Below, piece after piece: positions 1-7,153 of a DNA stretch of 11,863 nt. This stretch comes from an uncultured Spirochaetaceae bacterium. Its GTDB lineage: Bacteria; Spirochaetota; Spirochaetia; Treponematales; Treponemataceae. The stretch covers positions 1 through 11,863 of the forward strand of contig CACYDQ010000415.1 in the NCBI GenBank assembly GCA_902773215.1, written 5' to 3'. Made by a program: the position numbers and the translations under genes. The notes beneath the pieces were generated by a model that saw nothing but the letters and a program-made list of their open reading frames with translations, had not been told where the DNA came from and ran no database searches. Position 1 is the stretch's first letter, and the number at the start of each line of letters is the position of its first letter.

Positions 1-426
1 CAGAACGCCCCCTGGAACAACCTTTTCCTCATCGCGATATTCGTCTGGCTCCAGACAGGCTTCGCGCTGGTCGTCCTGTCAGCGGCGCTCAAGGCCGTCC
101 CCGAGGACATGATAGAGGCCGCACGGATTGACGGGGCGGGAGAGTTCCGCATACTGATGCAGATAATCATCCCGAACATACGCGGCTCCATCATAAGCGT
201 GAGCACGACGATACTGCTCGCCGCGCTCAAATGCTTCGACATCGTCTACTCGATGACGAACGGAATGTTCGGAACGGAGGTCCTCGCCTCGCAGCAGTAC
301 AAGCAGATGTTCACCTTCCAGAACTACGGGCGCGGATCGGCGATCGCCATCCTCATTCTCATCGGCGTGAGCCCGGTAGTCTACTACAACCTGAAAGAAT
401 TCCGCAACAGGGAGGCATTCAAATGA
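1..426 (+). CDS. ABC sugar transporter permease, MalF/UgpA type (5' end missing)
   Basis: Inner-membrane permease subunit of a CUT1-family carbohydrate importer. Frame 1 is open from the first base to the stop at 424-426, giving the last 141 residues of a protein that begins upstream. What is seen: a hydrophobic segment at fragment residues 7-30, then the cytoplasmic EAA loop (EAARIDGAGEFRILMQ, residues 39-54, followed by IIIP), which docks on the ATPase, then two more membrane segments (about 65-84 and 118-135) and a short basic tail. The EAA loop and position before a second permease fit the MalF-like partner. Its stop overlaps the next start (ATGA, 423-426), so the two permeases are translationally coupled. 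The substrate cannot be read from this fragment. The neighbours suggest sucrose or another alpha-glucoside. No binding protein or ATPase gene is present; CUT1 systems often borrow a shared MsmK-type ATPase. Confidence 0.93.
   Translation, partial: QNAPWNNLFLIAIFVWLQTGFALVVLSAALKAVPEDMIEAARIDGAGEFRILMQIIIPNIRGSIISVSTTILLAALKCFDIVYSMTNGMFGTEVLASQQYKQMFTFQNYGRGSAIAILILIGVSPVVYYNLKEFRNREAFK
409..415 (+). promoter_or_regulatory. Ribosome binding site of the second permease
   Basis: AGGGAGG lies 7 bp before the ATG at 423, inside the end of the preceding permease gene. It fixes the start at 423 and rules out the in-frame extension that begins at 231 inside the preceding gene. Confidence 0.8.
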
Positions 427-1337
427 AAGAGAAAGAGCTGGACAAGCGCAAGAAAACACCCGGCAGGACGATAATCACCGCAGTCCTCATCCTTATATGC
501 GTCATCTGGACAATTCCGACCCTCGGTATTTTCATCACCTCTTTCCGCAGCGCGGATGCCGTCAATTCGACGGGATGGTGGAAAGCCTTCAGCGACCTCA
601 GAAGCTTCACTCTGGACAACTACAACCAGGTGCTGTTCGGCCAGCGTTACAGCGTCGGGAACGCGAGCGGTACCCAGGCCGTCCGCGGGGCGACGATGCT
701 GGGCGCGTTCCTGACTTCCATAACCGTGACCCTCCCCGCCGTCATCATCCCGATTTTCATTGCGGCCGCGGCGGCGTATGGATTCGCGTGGCTGGAATTC
801 AAGGGCCGGAACATCATGTTCGGCATGGTCGTCGCCCTGCTGGTCGTTCCCCTTCAGATTTCCCTCATCCCGATTCTCCGCGACTACCAGAAGATACACC
901 TCAATGGTACATACCTTGGTATATGGCTCGCGCACGCGGGCTTCGGGCTTCCGCTCGCGACTTACATGATGTACAACTATATCTCCACCCTGCCCCGCTC
1001 CATACTGGAATCGGCGTTCATTGACGGGGCGAGCCACTTCACGACATTCGTCCGCCTGATACTGCCGCTGAGCGTGCCGGCGATTGCATCGTTCGCCATC
1101 TTCCAGTTCATCTGGGTATGGAACGACATGCTCGTCTCGCTCGTCTTCCTCAGCGGCTCCAGGAACATGGTACAGGTCGTCACCGTCCGCCTGATGAACA
1201 TGGCGGGGACGCGCGGCACCGACTGGCACCTGCTCACCGCCGGGGCATTCGTCTCCATGATTCTGCCGCTTACGGTCTTCCTGAGCTTGCAGAAGTTCTT
1301 TGTACGCGGCCTGCTCGCAGGCTCCGTGAAGGGTTGA
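423..1337 (+). CDS. ABC sugar transporter permease, MalG/UgpE type
   Basis: Second membrane subunit of the CUT1 importer, 304 residues, usual for MalG-like proteins. After a basic N-terminus (MKEKELDKRKK) there is a membrane segment at about residues 17-40, a periplasmic stretch to about 88, and further membrane segments at about 92-122, 132-152, 163-184, 218-242 and 270-290. The EAA loop is at 196-219 (ESAFIDGASHFTTFVRLILP), carrying the conserved Asp-Gly-Ala and the Pro that mark ATPase contact. The C-terminus KFFVRGLLAGSVKG closely resembles the common CUT1 ending (Q+.FV.GL..GAVKG). The start is set by the ribosome site at 409-415 and the ATGA overlap with the first permease. It forms a heterodimer with the upstream permease. 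Substrate is inferred from the downstream alpha-glucoside enzymes, not from the permease itself. Confidence 0.95.
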   Translation: MKEKELDKRKKTPGRTIITAVLILICVIWTIPTLGIFITSFRSADAVNSTGWWKAFSDLRSFTLDNYNQVLFGQRYSVGNASGTQAVRGATMLGAFLTSITVTLPAVIIPIFIAAAAAYGFAWLEFKGRNIMFGMVVALLVVPLQISLIPILRDYQKIHLNGTYLGIWLAHAGFGLPLATYMMYNYISTLPRSILESAFIDGASHFTTFVRLILPLSVPAIASFAIFQFIWVWNDMLVSLVFLSGSRNMVQVVTVRLMNMAGTRGTDWHLLTAGAFVSMILPLTVFLSLQKFFVRGLLAGSVKG

Positions 1338-1340
1338 CCT

Positions 1341-3164
1341 ATGTACGGGGAGCGGCTTGAGCAGAACATGGCGGAGCTTACGGCCCGCCTGTATGAGCTG
1401 TATGGCACCCGCTGGGATTTCTACAAGATGCTTTCCCGGCTTGAGGCCATCATGAGGAAAGCATCCGGGGAACGTCCTGCATACCTGCGCACACAGGATG
1501 AGGAAGCCCCGGCCCGCCCCTGGTACCTGAACCAGGAGACCGTCGGGATGATGCTGTACGTGGATTTGTTCGCGGGAAATCTCCGTGGCCTTGCAGGCAA
1601 GATTCCCTACCTGCAGGGGCTCGGCGTGAACTACGTGCACCTCATGCCCCTGTTCGACTGCCCCTCCGGCGAGAATGACGGCGGCTATGCGATAAGTTCG
1701 TACCGCCACGTGCAGCCCAGGCTGGGCACGACAGAAGATCTCCGCTTCGTCGCGGAGGAATTTCACAAAAACGGAATCCGCCTGGTGCTGGACTTCGTGT
1801 TCAACCACACGAGCAATGAGCACGAGTGGGCACGGAAAGCCCTCGCCGGGAACAAGAAGTACAAGGACTTCTATTACATATACAAGGACAAGGAGGAGGT
1901 GGACGGCTGGAATGCCACGCTCAGGGAAATCTTCCCGACCGTCCGCAGGGGCTCGTTCACCTATCTTCCGAAAAAGCGGGAGTGGGTATGGACGACATTC
2001 AACTCATTCCAGTGGGATCTGAACTACTCCAACCCCGAAGTATTCCTTGCGATGTGCGAGGAGATGCTTTTCATCGCGAACCTCGGCGTGGACGTGCTGC
2101 GCCTGGACGCGCTCGCCTTCGTCTGGAAGGAGAAGGGGACCGTGTGCGAGAGCCTGCCCAAGGCCCACACGGTAATACAGGCATTCCAGTATGTCGCCCG
2201 TATCGCATGCCCCTCGCTCCAGTTCAAGAGCGAGGCTATCGTTCACCCCGACCAGGTAATCCAGTATATCCGCAGGGACGAATGCCGGTTGAGCTACAAC
2301 CCGCTCCAGATGGCACTGTTCTGGTCTACCGTCGCGACGAGGGACACCCGCCTGCTGACCCTCTCGCTCAAGAAACGCCAGTCCGTCCCGGAAGGATGTG
2401 CCTGGGTCAACTACATACGCTGCCACGACGACATTGGCTGGACGTTCAGCGACGATGATGCCGCGTGCCTGGGCATAGACGGATACCAGCACCGGCAGTT
2501 CCTGAACCGCTTCTTCACCGGACGTTTCGCCGGGAGTTTCGCGGCGGGCGAGCCCTTCCAGCTGAACCCAACAACCGGAGACTGCCGCATCTGCGGGACG
2601 ATGGCGAGCCTCGCGGGACTGGAACAGGCAGAGAAGACAGGGAACGAGGAATGGCGCTTCATGGCGGTGGAACGGATGAAAATGATGTACGCCGTGCTTT
2701 TCGCCCTTCCCGGCATACCCCTCCTCTACGCGGGGGATGAGAAAGCCGTACTCAACGATTACTCATACCGCGATGACCCGCTGAAGAAGGAAGACTCCCG
2801 CTGGGTACACCGGGTTGCCGATGACAACCACATGAGCTTGAGGCAGGAGCCCCAGACCCAGTACGCATCGCAGAAGGAGGTAGCGGACAGGCTGAGGGAA
2901 ATCATAGCGGCGCGGAAAAAGGAGCCGCTGCTCGGCGGGCAGGACGTGTCCTTCTATGACACGCAGGACAGCCATGTCTTCGCATTCCGCAGGGGGACGG
3001 TTCACGTCGTCGCGAACTTCTCGGAACAGCAGGCAAGCTTCACGATTGACGCATGGTCAAAGGACAGCACCGACCTGCTGACGGGGAAACTGTTCGACAA
3101 CCAGGGACCGCAGCTCCTGGACTCCTACGAAGTCCGCTGGCTGAAAGAAAATATACGGACATAA
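1341..3164 (+). CDS. ams: Amylosucrase-family enzyme (GH13 subfamily 4)
   Basis: Predicted to cleave sucrose and transfer the glucosyl unit to an alpha-1,4-glucan, releasing fructose. Sucrose hydrolysis or isomer formation are alternative or side reactions. 607 residues, against about 630 for the Neisseria polysaccharea enzyme, which I recall aligning along nearly its whole length. What is seen: YVDLFAG at 73-79, FNHTSNEHEW at 154-163, nucleophile Asp256 in DVLRLDALAF, acid/base Glu298 in FKSEAIVHPDQV, and His362-Asp363 in CHDDIGWTF. The spacings 42 and 65 between the three catalytic acids equal those of the Neisseria enzyme (286, 328, 393). Asp113 (NDGGYA) and the Arg of DSRWVHR correspond to its salt bridge that closes the sucrose pocket. 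No signal peptide is seen, so it is probably cytoplasmic. The N-terminal helical region is shorter by about 25-30 residues. A GAAGGG ribosome site at 1328-1333 supports this start; an ATG at 1368 is possible. It sits 3 bp after the permease. Confidence 0.9.
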   Translation: MYGERLEQNMAELTARLYELYGTRWDFYKMLSRLEAIMRKASGERPAYLRTQDEEAPARPWYLNQETVGMMLYVDLFAGNLRGLAGKIPYLQGLGVNYVHLMPLFDCPSGENDGGYAISSYRHVQPRLGTTEDLRFVAEEFHKNGIRLVLDFVFNHTSNEHEWARKALAGNKKYKDFYYIYKDKEEVDGWNATLREIFPTVRRGSFTYLPKKREWVWTTFNSFQWDLNYSNPEVFLAMCEEMLFIANLGVDVLRLDALAFVWKEKGTVCESLPKAHTVIQAFQYVARIACPSLQFKSEAIVHPDQVIQYIRRDECRLSYNPLQMALFWSTVATRDTRLLTLSLKKRQSVPEGCAWVNYIRCHDDIGWTFSDDDAACLGIDGYQHRQFLNRFFTGRFAGSFAAGEPFQLNPTTGDCRICGTMASLAGLEQAEKTGNEEWRFMAVERMKMMYAVLFALPGIPLLYAGDEKAVLNDYSYRDDPLKKEDSRWVHRVADDNHMSLRQEPQTQYASQKEVADRLREIIAARKKEPLLGGQDVSFYDTQDSHVFAFRRGTVHVVANFSEQQASFTIDAWSKDSTDLLTGKLFDNQGPQLLDSYEVRWLKENIRT

Positions 3165-3173
3165 AGAAGCAAC

Positions 3174-3179
3174 GAGGGG
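3174..3179 (+). promoter_or_regulatory. Ribosome binding site of the GH65-PGM fusion gene
   Basis: GAGGGG stands 5 bp before ATG 3185 in the 20-bp gap after the amylosucrase stop. It decides the start: the frame is open 44 codons further upstream to 3053, but that extension lies inside the amylosucrase gene and looks nothing like a GH65 N-terminus. Confidence 0.75.
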
Positions 3180-3184
3180 TATAT

Positions 3185-6124
3185 ATGAAGTTCTCGACAG
3201 ATAAATTCGGAAAGGCAGACACGCCGCGCAACGAAACCCTTTTTACGCTCGGCAACGGGAACCTTGGCTTCCGGGGTGACACGGAAGAAAAGGCGGGGAC
3301 GGTCCACAAGGGAACCTATATCAACGGCTTTTATGACAGCGAAAGCATCCTCTACGGGGAGAACGCCTACGGCTACGCGAAGAACCATGAGACCATCCTG
3401 AACCTTCCCGATCCCAAGCGCATCGAACTGACTGTGGACGGGCATGCGTTCGACATGTGCGGTACGGAAGGCTCCCGCGTGACGGCGTTCAGGCTTGAGC
3501 TCGACGAGGACGCAGGGATTCTGACCAGGAATCTTGCCTGGGACTGCGGGGCCGGAGAATCAGGGGCAGCGATAACGTTGCGCAGCGACCGCCTCGTCTC
3601 CTTCGCGCATCCCGATTGCGCGGTCATCCGATATTCGGTACAGAACGTATCAGAAAAGAACGAGCAGATACGGCTTGAGTCATACATCGATACCTCTGCG
3701 GGGAACATACTCGCGGAGACAGACCCGAGAATCGGAGCAAAGTTCCGCCACAAGCCCCTTGTCATAGACACCGCCGGCTGCGAGGACGGCGTGCAGTCCT
3801 TCCGCGCCCACACCGCATACAGCGGCCTCTTCCTGTGCGGGGTGGCAATCAACGAGCTTTCTGCCGGCGGCAAGACACTGGCATGGTCAGAATCCACGGC
3901 GGACGGCAGCCTTCCCGTATGCGCCGCAGAATTCGAGCTTGCTCCGGGCGAATCGTGTACCCTGCTCAAGTACATTGCCTACTCCTGGGATAGAACGGGA
4001 GAGGGGCTTTGGGACAGGGCCCGGAAAGAATGTGAAGCCTTCGCCGTCGCGGGCTATGAGAAAGCCTGCGGGGAACAGGCGGAATTCCTTGCGGGATTCT
4101 GGAAGCTGGCGCGAATCAACATAGAAGAAGACGTCGCTTCCGGCACTGCCGGCTCCACGACGGAAGAAGCATTACAGTTCAACCTCTTCCACCTTTTGCA
4201 GTCGGCAGGACGGAGCGGAAAGGTGAGCATCGCGGCCAAAGGGCTTACGTCAGAAGGCTATGAGGGGCATTTTTTCTGGGACACGGAAAGCTATGTCTGC
4301 CCCGTGTTCACCTATACCGCCCCGCACGTCGCGCGCAAGCTCCTTGAATACCGGGCCTCAATACTCGGCAAGGCGAAGGAACGCGCGAAGGAGATGAGCC
4401 TGAAAGGCGCATTGTACCCCTGGAGGACGATAAGCGGGGAAGAGACCAGCGCGTATTTCCCCGCAGGGACGGCCCAGTATCACATCAACGCGGATATCCT
4501 GTTCGCCCTGAACCGCTACCTGAACGCGCACGAGGAAGATATCGGCTTTGACGGAGATGCCGTGCAGGAGATGGCGGCGGAGTCGGCACGGATGTACGCC
4601 TCCCTCGGCAGCTATACCCCAAGCAAGGGAGGGGCTTTCTGTATCAACGATGTTACCGGGCCTGACGAGTACACGGCCATCGTCAACAACAACGCGTTCA
4701 CAAACCTGATGGCCCGGGAAAGCTTTGAAATCGCCGCACGGCGGACGGGCAGCACGGCAACGGAGCAAGAGAAGCAGGCCTGGCGTGATGCAGCGGAAAA
4801 GATGTATATTCCCTTCGACAGGGGAGCCGCCGTGTACCCGCAGGACGACAGCTTCATGGACAAGGCGGACTGGGATTTTGAGCACACGCCCCGGGAAAAC
4901 TACCCCCTGCTCCTGCATTACCATCCCCTCGTCATATACCGCCACCGGGTCCTCAAGCAACCGGACCTGGTGCTTGCCCAGTTCCTCCTGAGCGGGCGGT
5001 TCACGCTCGCGGAAAAAATACGGAACTTCAGGTTCTACGAGCGGTACACGACAGGAGACTCATCCCTGTCCCACTGCATCATGAGCATCATGGCGGCAGA
5101 GACCGGCGACAGCGGCAAGGCCCTGGACTACTTCAACAAGACCGTCCGCATGGACATAGATGACGTCAACGGCAACAGTAAGGACGGCATACATACCGCA
5201 TGTATGGCGGGAAGCTGGATGAGCGTGGTGTACGGCTTCGCGGGGTTCCGCGATTACGGCGGGACATACTCATTCAATCCCCGGCTGCCCGCAGGATGGA
5301 AGAAGCTCTCCTTCTCGCTTGCCATACGGGGATGTACCGTGGACCTGTGCATCACGCAGGACACGGCATGCTACAGGCTCCGCGAAGGCTCAGGCCCGCT
5401 TGAACTCGTTCACAGGAACACAACGTTCACGCTGAACGGAGGGCAGGAAAAGACCTTCAGCCTGAGGCGCAGGCTGGGGGCAGTCCTCTTTGACCTTGAC
5501 GGCGTTATAACGGATACCGCCCTGCTGCACTACCAGGCGTGGAAAGAGATGGCCGATGCGGAGGGACTGGAGTTCAACCAGGAGCTGAACAAAAAACTGC
5601 TCGGCGTCTCCCGGGAAGAATCCCTGGAACTGATACTTGCGGCGAACGGCACAGCATGGACTGCGGAAAAGAAAGCCGCCTGCTGTGCCCGGAAAAACGA
5701 GCGCTACAAGGAACTTCTGTGTGGGCTGTCGCAGAAGGACATCCTGCCCGGGATTCTGGACTTGCTCAAGGAACTCAAGGCGAACGGTGTTCCTGCCGTG
5801 CTGGCGTCCAGCAGCAAGAACGCCCCTGCCGTACTGGATTCCCTGGGAATACGGGACGACTTTGCCGCAATCGCGGATGCCGCCCATGTGCAGAAAGCAA
5901 AGCCCGAGGCAGATATCTTCCTTGAGGCGGCGGAAAAATCCGGGGCCTGGTATACGGACTGCGTGGGCATAGAGGACGCACCCGCAGGAATTCGGGCGAT
6001 AAAAAAAGGCGGTCTTACCGCCGTGGGGATTGGACAGGGCAAGGGGCTTGACGCTGCGGACCTGATTCTGAACTCTACGGAGGAGCTCACGTACTCACGG
6101 CTCAAGGCCTTGATGGAGGAATGA
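3185..6124 (+). CDS. GH65 disaccharide phosphorylase fused to beta-phosphoglucomutase
   Basis: A 979-residue bifunctional enzyme. Residues 1 to about 765 form a GH65 inverting phosphorylase: beta-sandwich N-domain (NETLFTLGNGNLGFRG near the start), (alpha/alpha)6 catalytic barrel, and small C-terminal sheet. Visible marks are GHFFWDTE around Trp365-Asp366 (glucose site), YFPAGTAQYHINADI near 423-437, and general acid Glu495 in GPDEYTAIVNNNAFTN. From about 766 to the end is a complete HAD-type beta-phosphoglucomutase: nucleophile Asp770 and Asp772 in LFDLDGVITDT, Thr778, His782, SREESL, LASSSKN, KPEAD and GIEDAPAG. These match all catalytic residues of the Lactococcus lactis enzyme as I recall it, with offset 762. 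It would phosphorolyse an alpha-glucosyl disaccharide to beta-glucose-1-phosphate and turn that into glucose-6-phosphate on one chain. The disaccharide is unsettled; the YFPAGTAQYHINADI motif, by recollection, favours the nigerose/alpha-1,3 type over maltose or trehalose phosphorylases. The stop overlaps the next gene region. Confidence 0.93.
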   Translation: MKFSTDKFGKADTPRNETLFTLGNGNLGFRGDTEEKAGTVHKGTYINGFYDSESILYGENAYGYAKNHETILNLPDPKRIELTVDGHAFDMCGTEGSRVTAFRLELDEDAGILTRNLAWDCGAGESGAAITLRSDRLVSFAHPDCAVIRYSVQNVSEKNEQIRLESYIDTSAGNILAETDPRIGAKFRHKPLVIDTAGCEDGVQSFRAHTAYSGLFLCGVAINELSAGGKTLAWSESTADGSLPVCAAEFELAPGESCTLLKYIAYSWDRTGEGLWDRARKECEAFAVAGYEKACGEQAEFLAGFWKLARINIEEDVASGTAGSTTEEALQFNLFHLLQSAGRSGKVSIAAKGLTSEGYEGHFFWDTESYVCPVFTYTAPHVARKLLEYRASILGKAKERAKEMSLKGALYPWRTISGEETSAYFPAGTAQYHINADILFALNRYLNAHEEDIGFDGDAVQEMAAESARMYASLGSYTPSKGGAFCINDVTGPDEYTAIVNNNAFTNLMARESFEIAARRTGSTATEQEKQAWRDAAEKMYIPFDRGAAVYPQDDSFMDKADWDFEHTPRENYPLLLHYHPLVIYRHRVLKQPDLVLAQFLLSGRFTLAEKIRNFRFYERYTTGDSSLSHCIMSIMAAETGDSGKALDYFNKTVRMDIDDVNGNSKDGIHTACMAGSWMSVVYGFAGFRDYGGTYSFNPRLPAGWKKLSFSLAIRGCTVDLCITQDTACYRLREGSGPLELVHRNTTFTLNGGQEKTFSLRRRLGAVLFDLDGVITDTALLHYQAWKEMADAEGLEFNQELNKKLLGVSREESLELILAANGTAWTAEKKAACCARKNERYKELLCGLSQKDILPGILDLLKELKANGVPAVLASSSKNAPAVLDSLGIRDDFAAIADAAHVQKAKPEADIFLEAAEKSGAWYTDCVGIEDAPAGIRAIKKGGLTAVGIGQGKGLDAADLILNSTEELTYSRLKALMEE
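6115..6120 (+). promoter_or_regulatory. Ribosome binding site that decides the kinase start
   Basis: GGAGGA ends directly before the first ATG (6121), leaving no spacer, but is 6 bp before the second in-frame ATG (6127). The second ATG is therefore the likely start. The site lies in the last codons of the GH65-PGM gene, so the two genes are coupled. Confidence 0.75.
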
Positions 6125-6126
6125 TT

Positions 6127-7110
6127 ATGAATGCGAAAAAATACGATGTCGTCGCGCTTGGAGAGATTCTCATAGACTTCACCTTTGCGGGAACGAACGC
6201 GGACGGAAAGAAAGTGTACGAGGAGAACCCCGGCGGCGCGCCCGCGAACTGCGTCTGCGCGGTGGTCAAGCTCGGGGGAAAAGGCGCGTTTATCGGGATG
6301 ACCGGCAGGGATTCCTTCGGCAGCGACATCCGCGGCGTGCTGGAAGGGCTTGGCGTGGACACGAGCGGGATGAGGCTTTGCGACAGCCAGCATACCACGC
6401 TCGCGTTCGTCAGCCTCGCGGAGAACGGGGAGCGGACATTCAGCTTCTGCCGCAACCCGGGCGCGGACACGCAGATATCCCCGTCCGATCTGGATGCGGA
6501 CATGCTCGCGCAGGCGCGGATCCTGCACGTGGGTTCGCTTTCACTCACGGACGAGCCGGCGAAAAGCACGACGCTCGCGGCGATTGACATGGTGAAAAAA
6601 TCCGGGGGCCTTGTCTCCTATGACCCAAACTACCGCGCCAAACTCTGGCACGGAAGGGCAGACGCAATCCCGCTGATGAAAAGCATCCTCCCCCTCGCGG
6701 ACAGCGTGAAAGTATCCGAGGAAGAGCTGGAGCTGCTCTTCGGCACGGGCATCTCATACGAAGACGGCGCACGGCAGATTCTCGCCCTCGGCCCCTCGCT
6801 CGTGCTGCTTACCCTTGGTTCCAAGGGCGTGTTCTACGCCGCGAAACAGGGCTTCTCCGGCACGCTCGGCGTCCCGGAAGTCAAGGTCGCGGACACGACC
6901 GGAGCGGGCGACAGCTTTGGCGGAGGCCTGCTTTACCGCCTGACCAGGCGGGAGAATCCCCTTGCATTCACGAAAGAGGAGCTTGAGAAGGACATCAGCT
7001 TTGCCAACGCGGTCGCATCCCTCTGCGTCATGAAGCGGGGCGCGATTCCCGCCCTCCCCGACCTCGCGCAGGTAGAGGCATTCATGCGGGAGCACGGGAT
7101 GCCGGCATAA
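6127..7110 (+). CDS. PfkB-family sugar kinase, probable fructokinase
   Basis: Cytoplasmic kinase of the ribokinase/PfkB family, 327 residues from the start chosen here. It is predicted to phosphorylate the fructose freed by the amylosucrase, feeding it into glycolysis as fructose-6-phosphate. What is seen: N-terminal VVALGEILIDF; PfkB signature 1 region NPGGAPANCVCAVVKLGG followed by GMTGRDSFG; SYDPNYRAKLW, a motif typical of ScrK-like fructokinases; and signature 2 DTTGAGDSFGGG with catalytic base Asp262 and the anion hole GAG just before it. Start 6127 is preferred over 6121 because of ribosome-site spacing; the difference is two residues. It is the last gene of the sugar block and follows the GH65-PGM stop by 2 bp. 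Substrate is inferred from motif and context. Other PfkB sugars (2-keto-3-deoxygluconate, ribose) are less likely here. Confidence 0.88.
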   Translation: MNAKKYDVVALGEILIDFTFAGTNADGKKVYEENPGGAPANCVCAVVKLGGKGAFIGMTGRDSFGSDIRGVLEGLGVDTSGMRLCDSQHTTLAFVSLAENGERTFSFCRNPGADTQISPSDLDADMLAQARILHVGSLSLTDEPAKSTTLAAIDMVKKSGGLVSYDPNYRAKLWHGRADAIPLMKSILPLADSVKVSEEELELLFGTGISYEDGARQILALGPSLVLLTLGSKGVFYAAKQGFSGTLGVPEVKVADTTGAGDSFGGGLLYRLTRRENPLAFTKEELEKDISFANAVASLCVMKRGAIPALPDLAQVEAFMREHGMPA

Positions 7111-7115
7111 GCGAC

Positions 7116-7146
7116 GTATAGCACAAAATCCCTGTTCCTGCTATAC
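7116..7146. repeat. 8-bp perfect inverted repeat over a promoter
   Basis: GTATAGCA (7116-7123) and TGCTATAC (7139-7146) are exact reverse complements separated by 15 bp; arm centres are 23 bp apart, about two helical turns. The right arm contains most of an extended -10 element. No T-run follows, so it reads better as a regulator's operator than as a terminator. No regulator is identified. Confidence 0.55.
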
Positions 7147-7147
7147 T
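7139..7147 (+). promoter_or_regulatory. Extended -10 promoter of the hydrogenase operon
   Basis: TGCTATACT is a TGn-extended -10 with one mismatch to TATAAT. The hexamer 17 bp upstream (TAGCAC) is a poor -35, which extended -10 promoters tolerate. Six bases separate the -10 from ATG 7154, so transcription would start at or next to the A of the start codon. Confidence 0.5.
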
Positions 7148-7153
7148 GGGCTC

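Noticed and set aside
384..1823. Long open frame on the - strand (about 479 codons)
   Set aside because: It lies opposite the well-supported permease and amylosucrase genes, its translation is rich in Arg, Gly and His with no recognisable domain, and long antisense frames are expected in GC-rich coding DNA.
3053..3184. Possible 44-residue N-terminal extension of the GH65-PGM protein
   Set aside because: It lies inside the amylosucrase gene, has no GH65-like sequence, and ATG 3185 has a good ribosome site and begins the expected N-domain.
6000..6007. A_AAA_AAA run near the end of the GH65-PGM gene as a programmed frameshift site
   Set aside because: The zero-frame protein continues with the expected beta-PGM C-terminus to a proper stop, and no stimulatory structure is evident.
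6121..6126. First ATG as the kinase start
   Set aside because: The ribosome site ends immediately before it, leaving no spacer; the ATG at 6127 has a normal 6-bp spacing.
7116..7146. Inverted repeat as an intrinsic terminator for the sugar operon
   Set aside because: The stem is only 8 bp and half A-T, the loop is 15 nt, and no T-run follows. The overlap with a -10 element makes an operator more likely.
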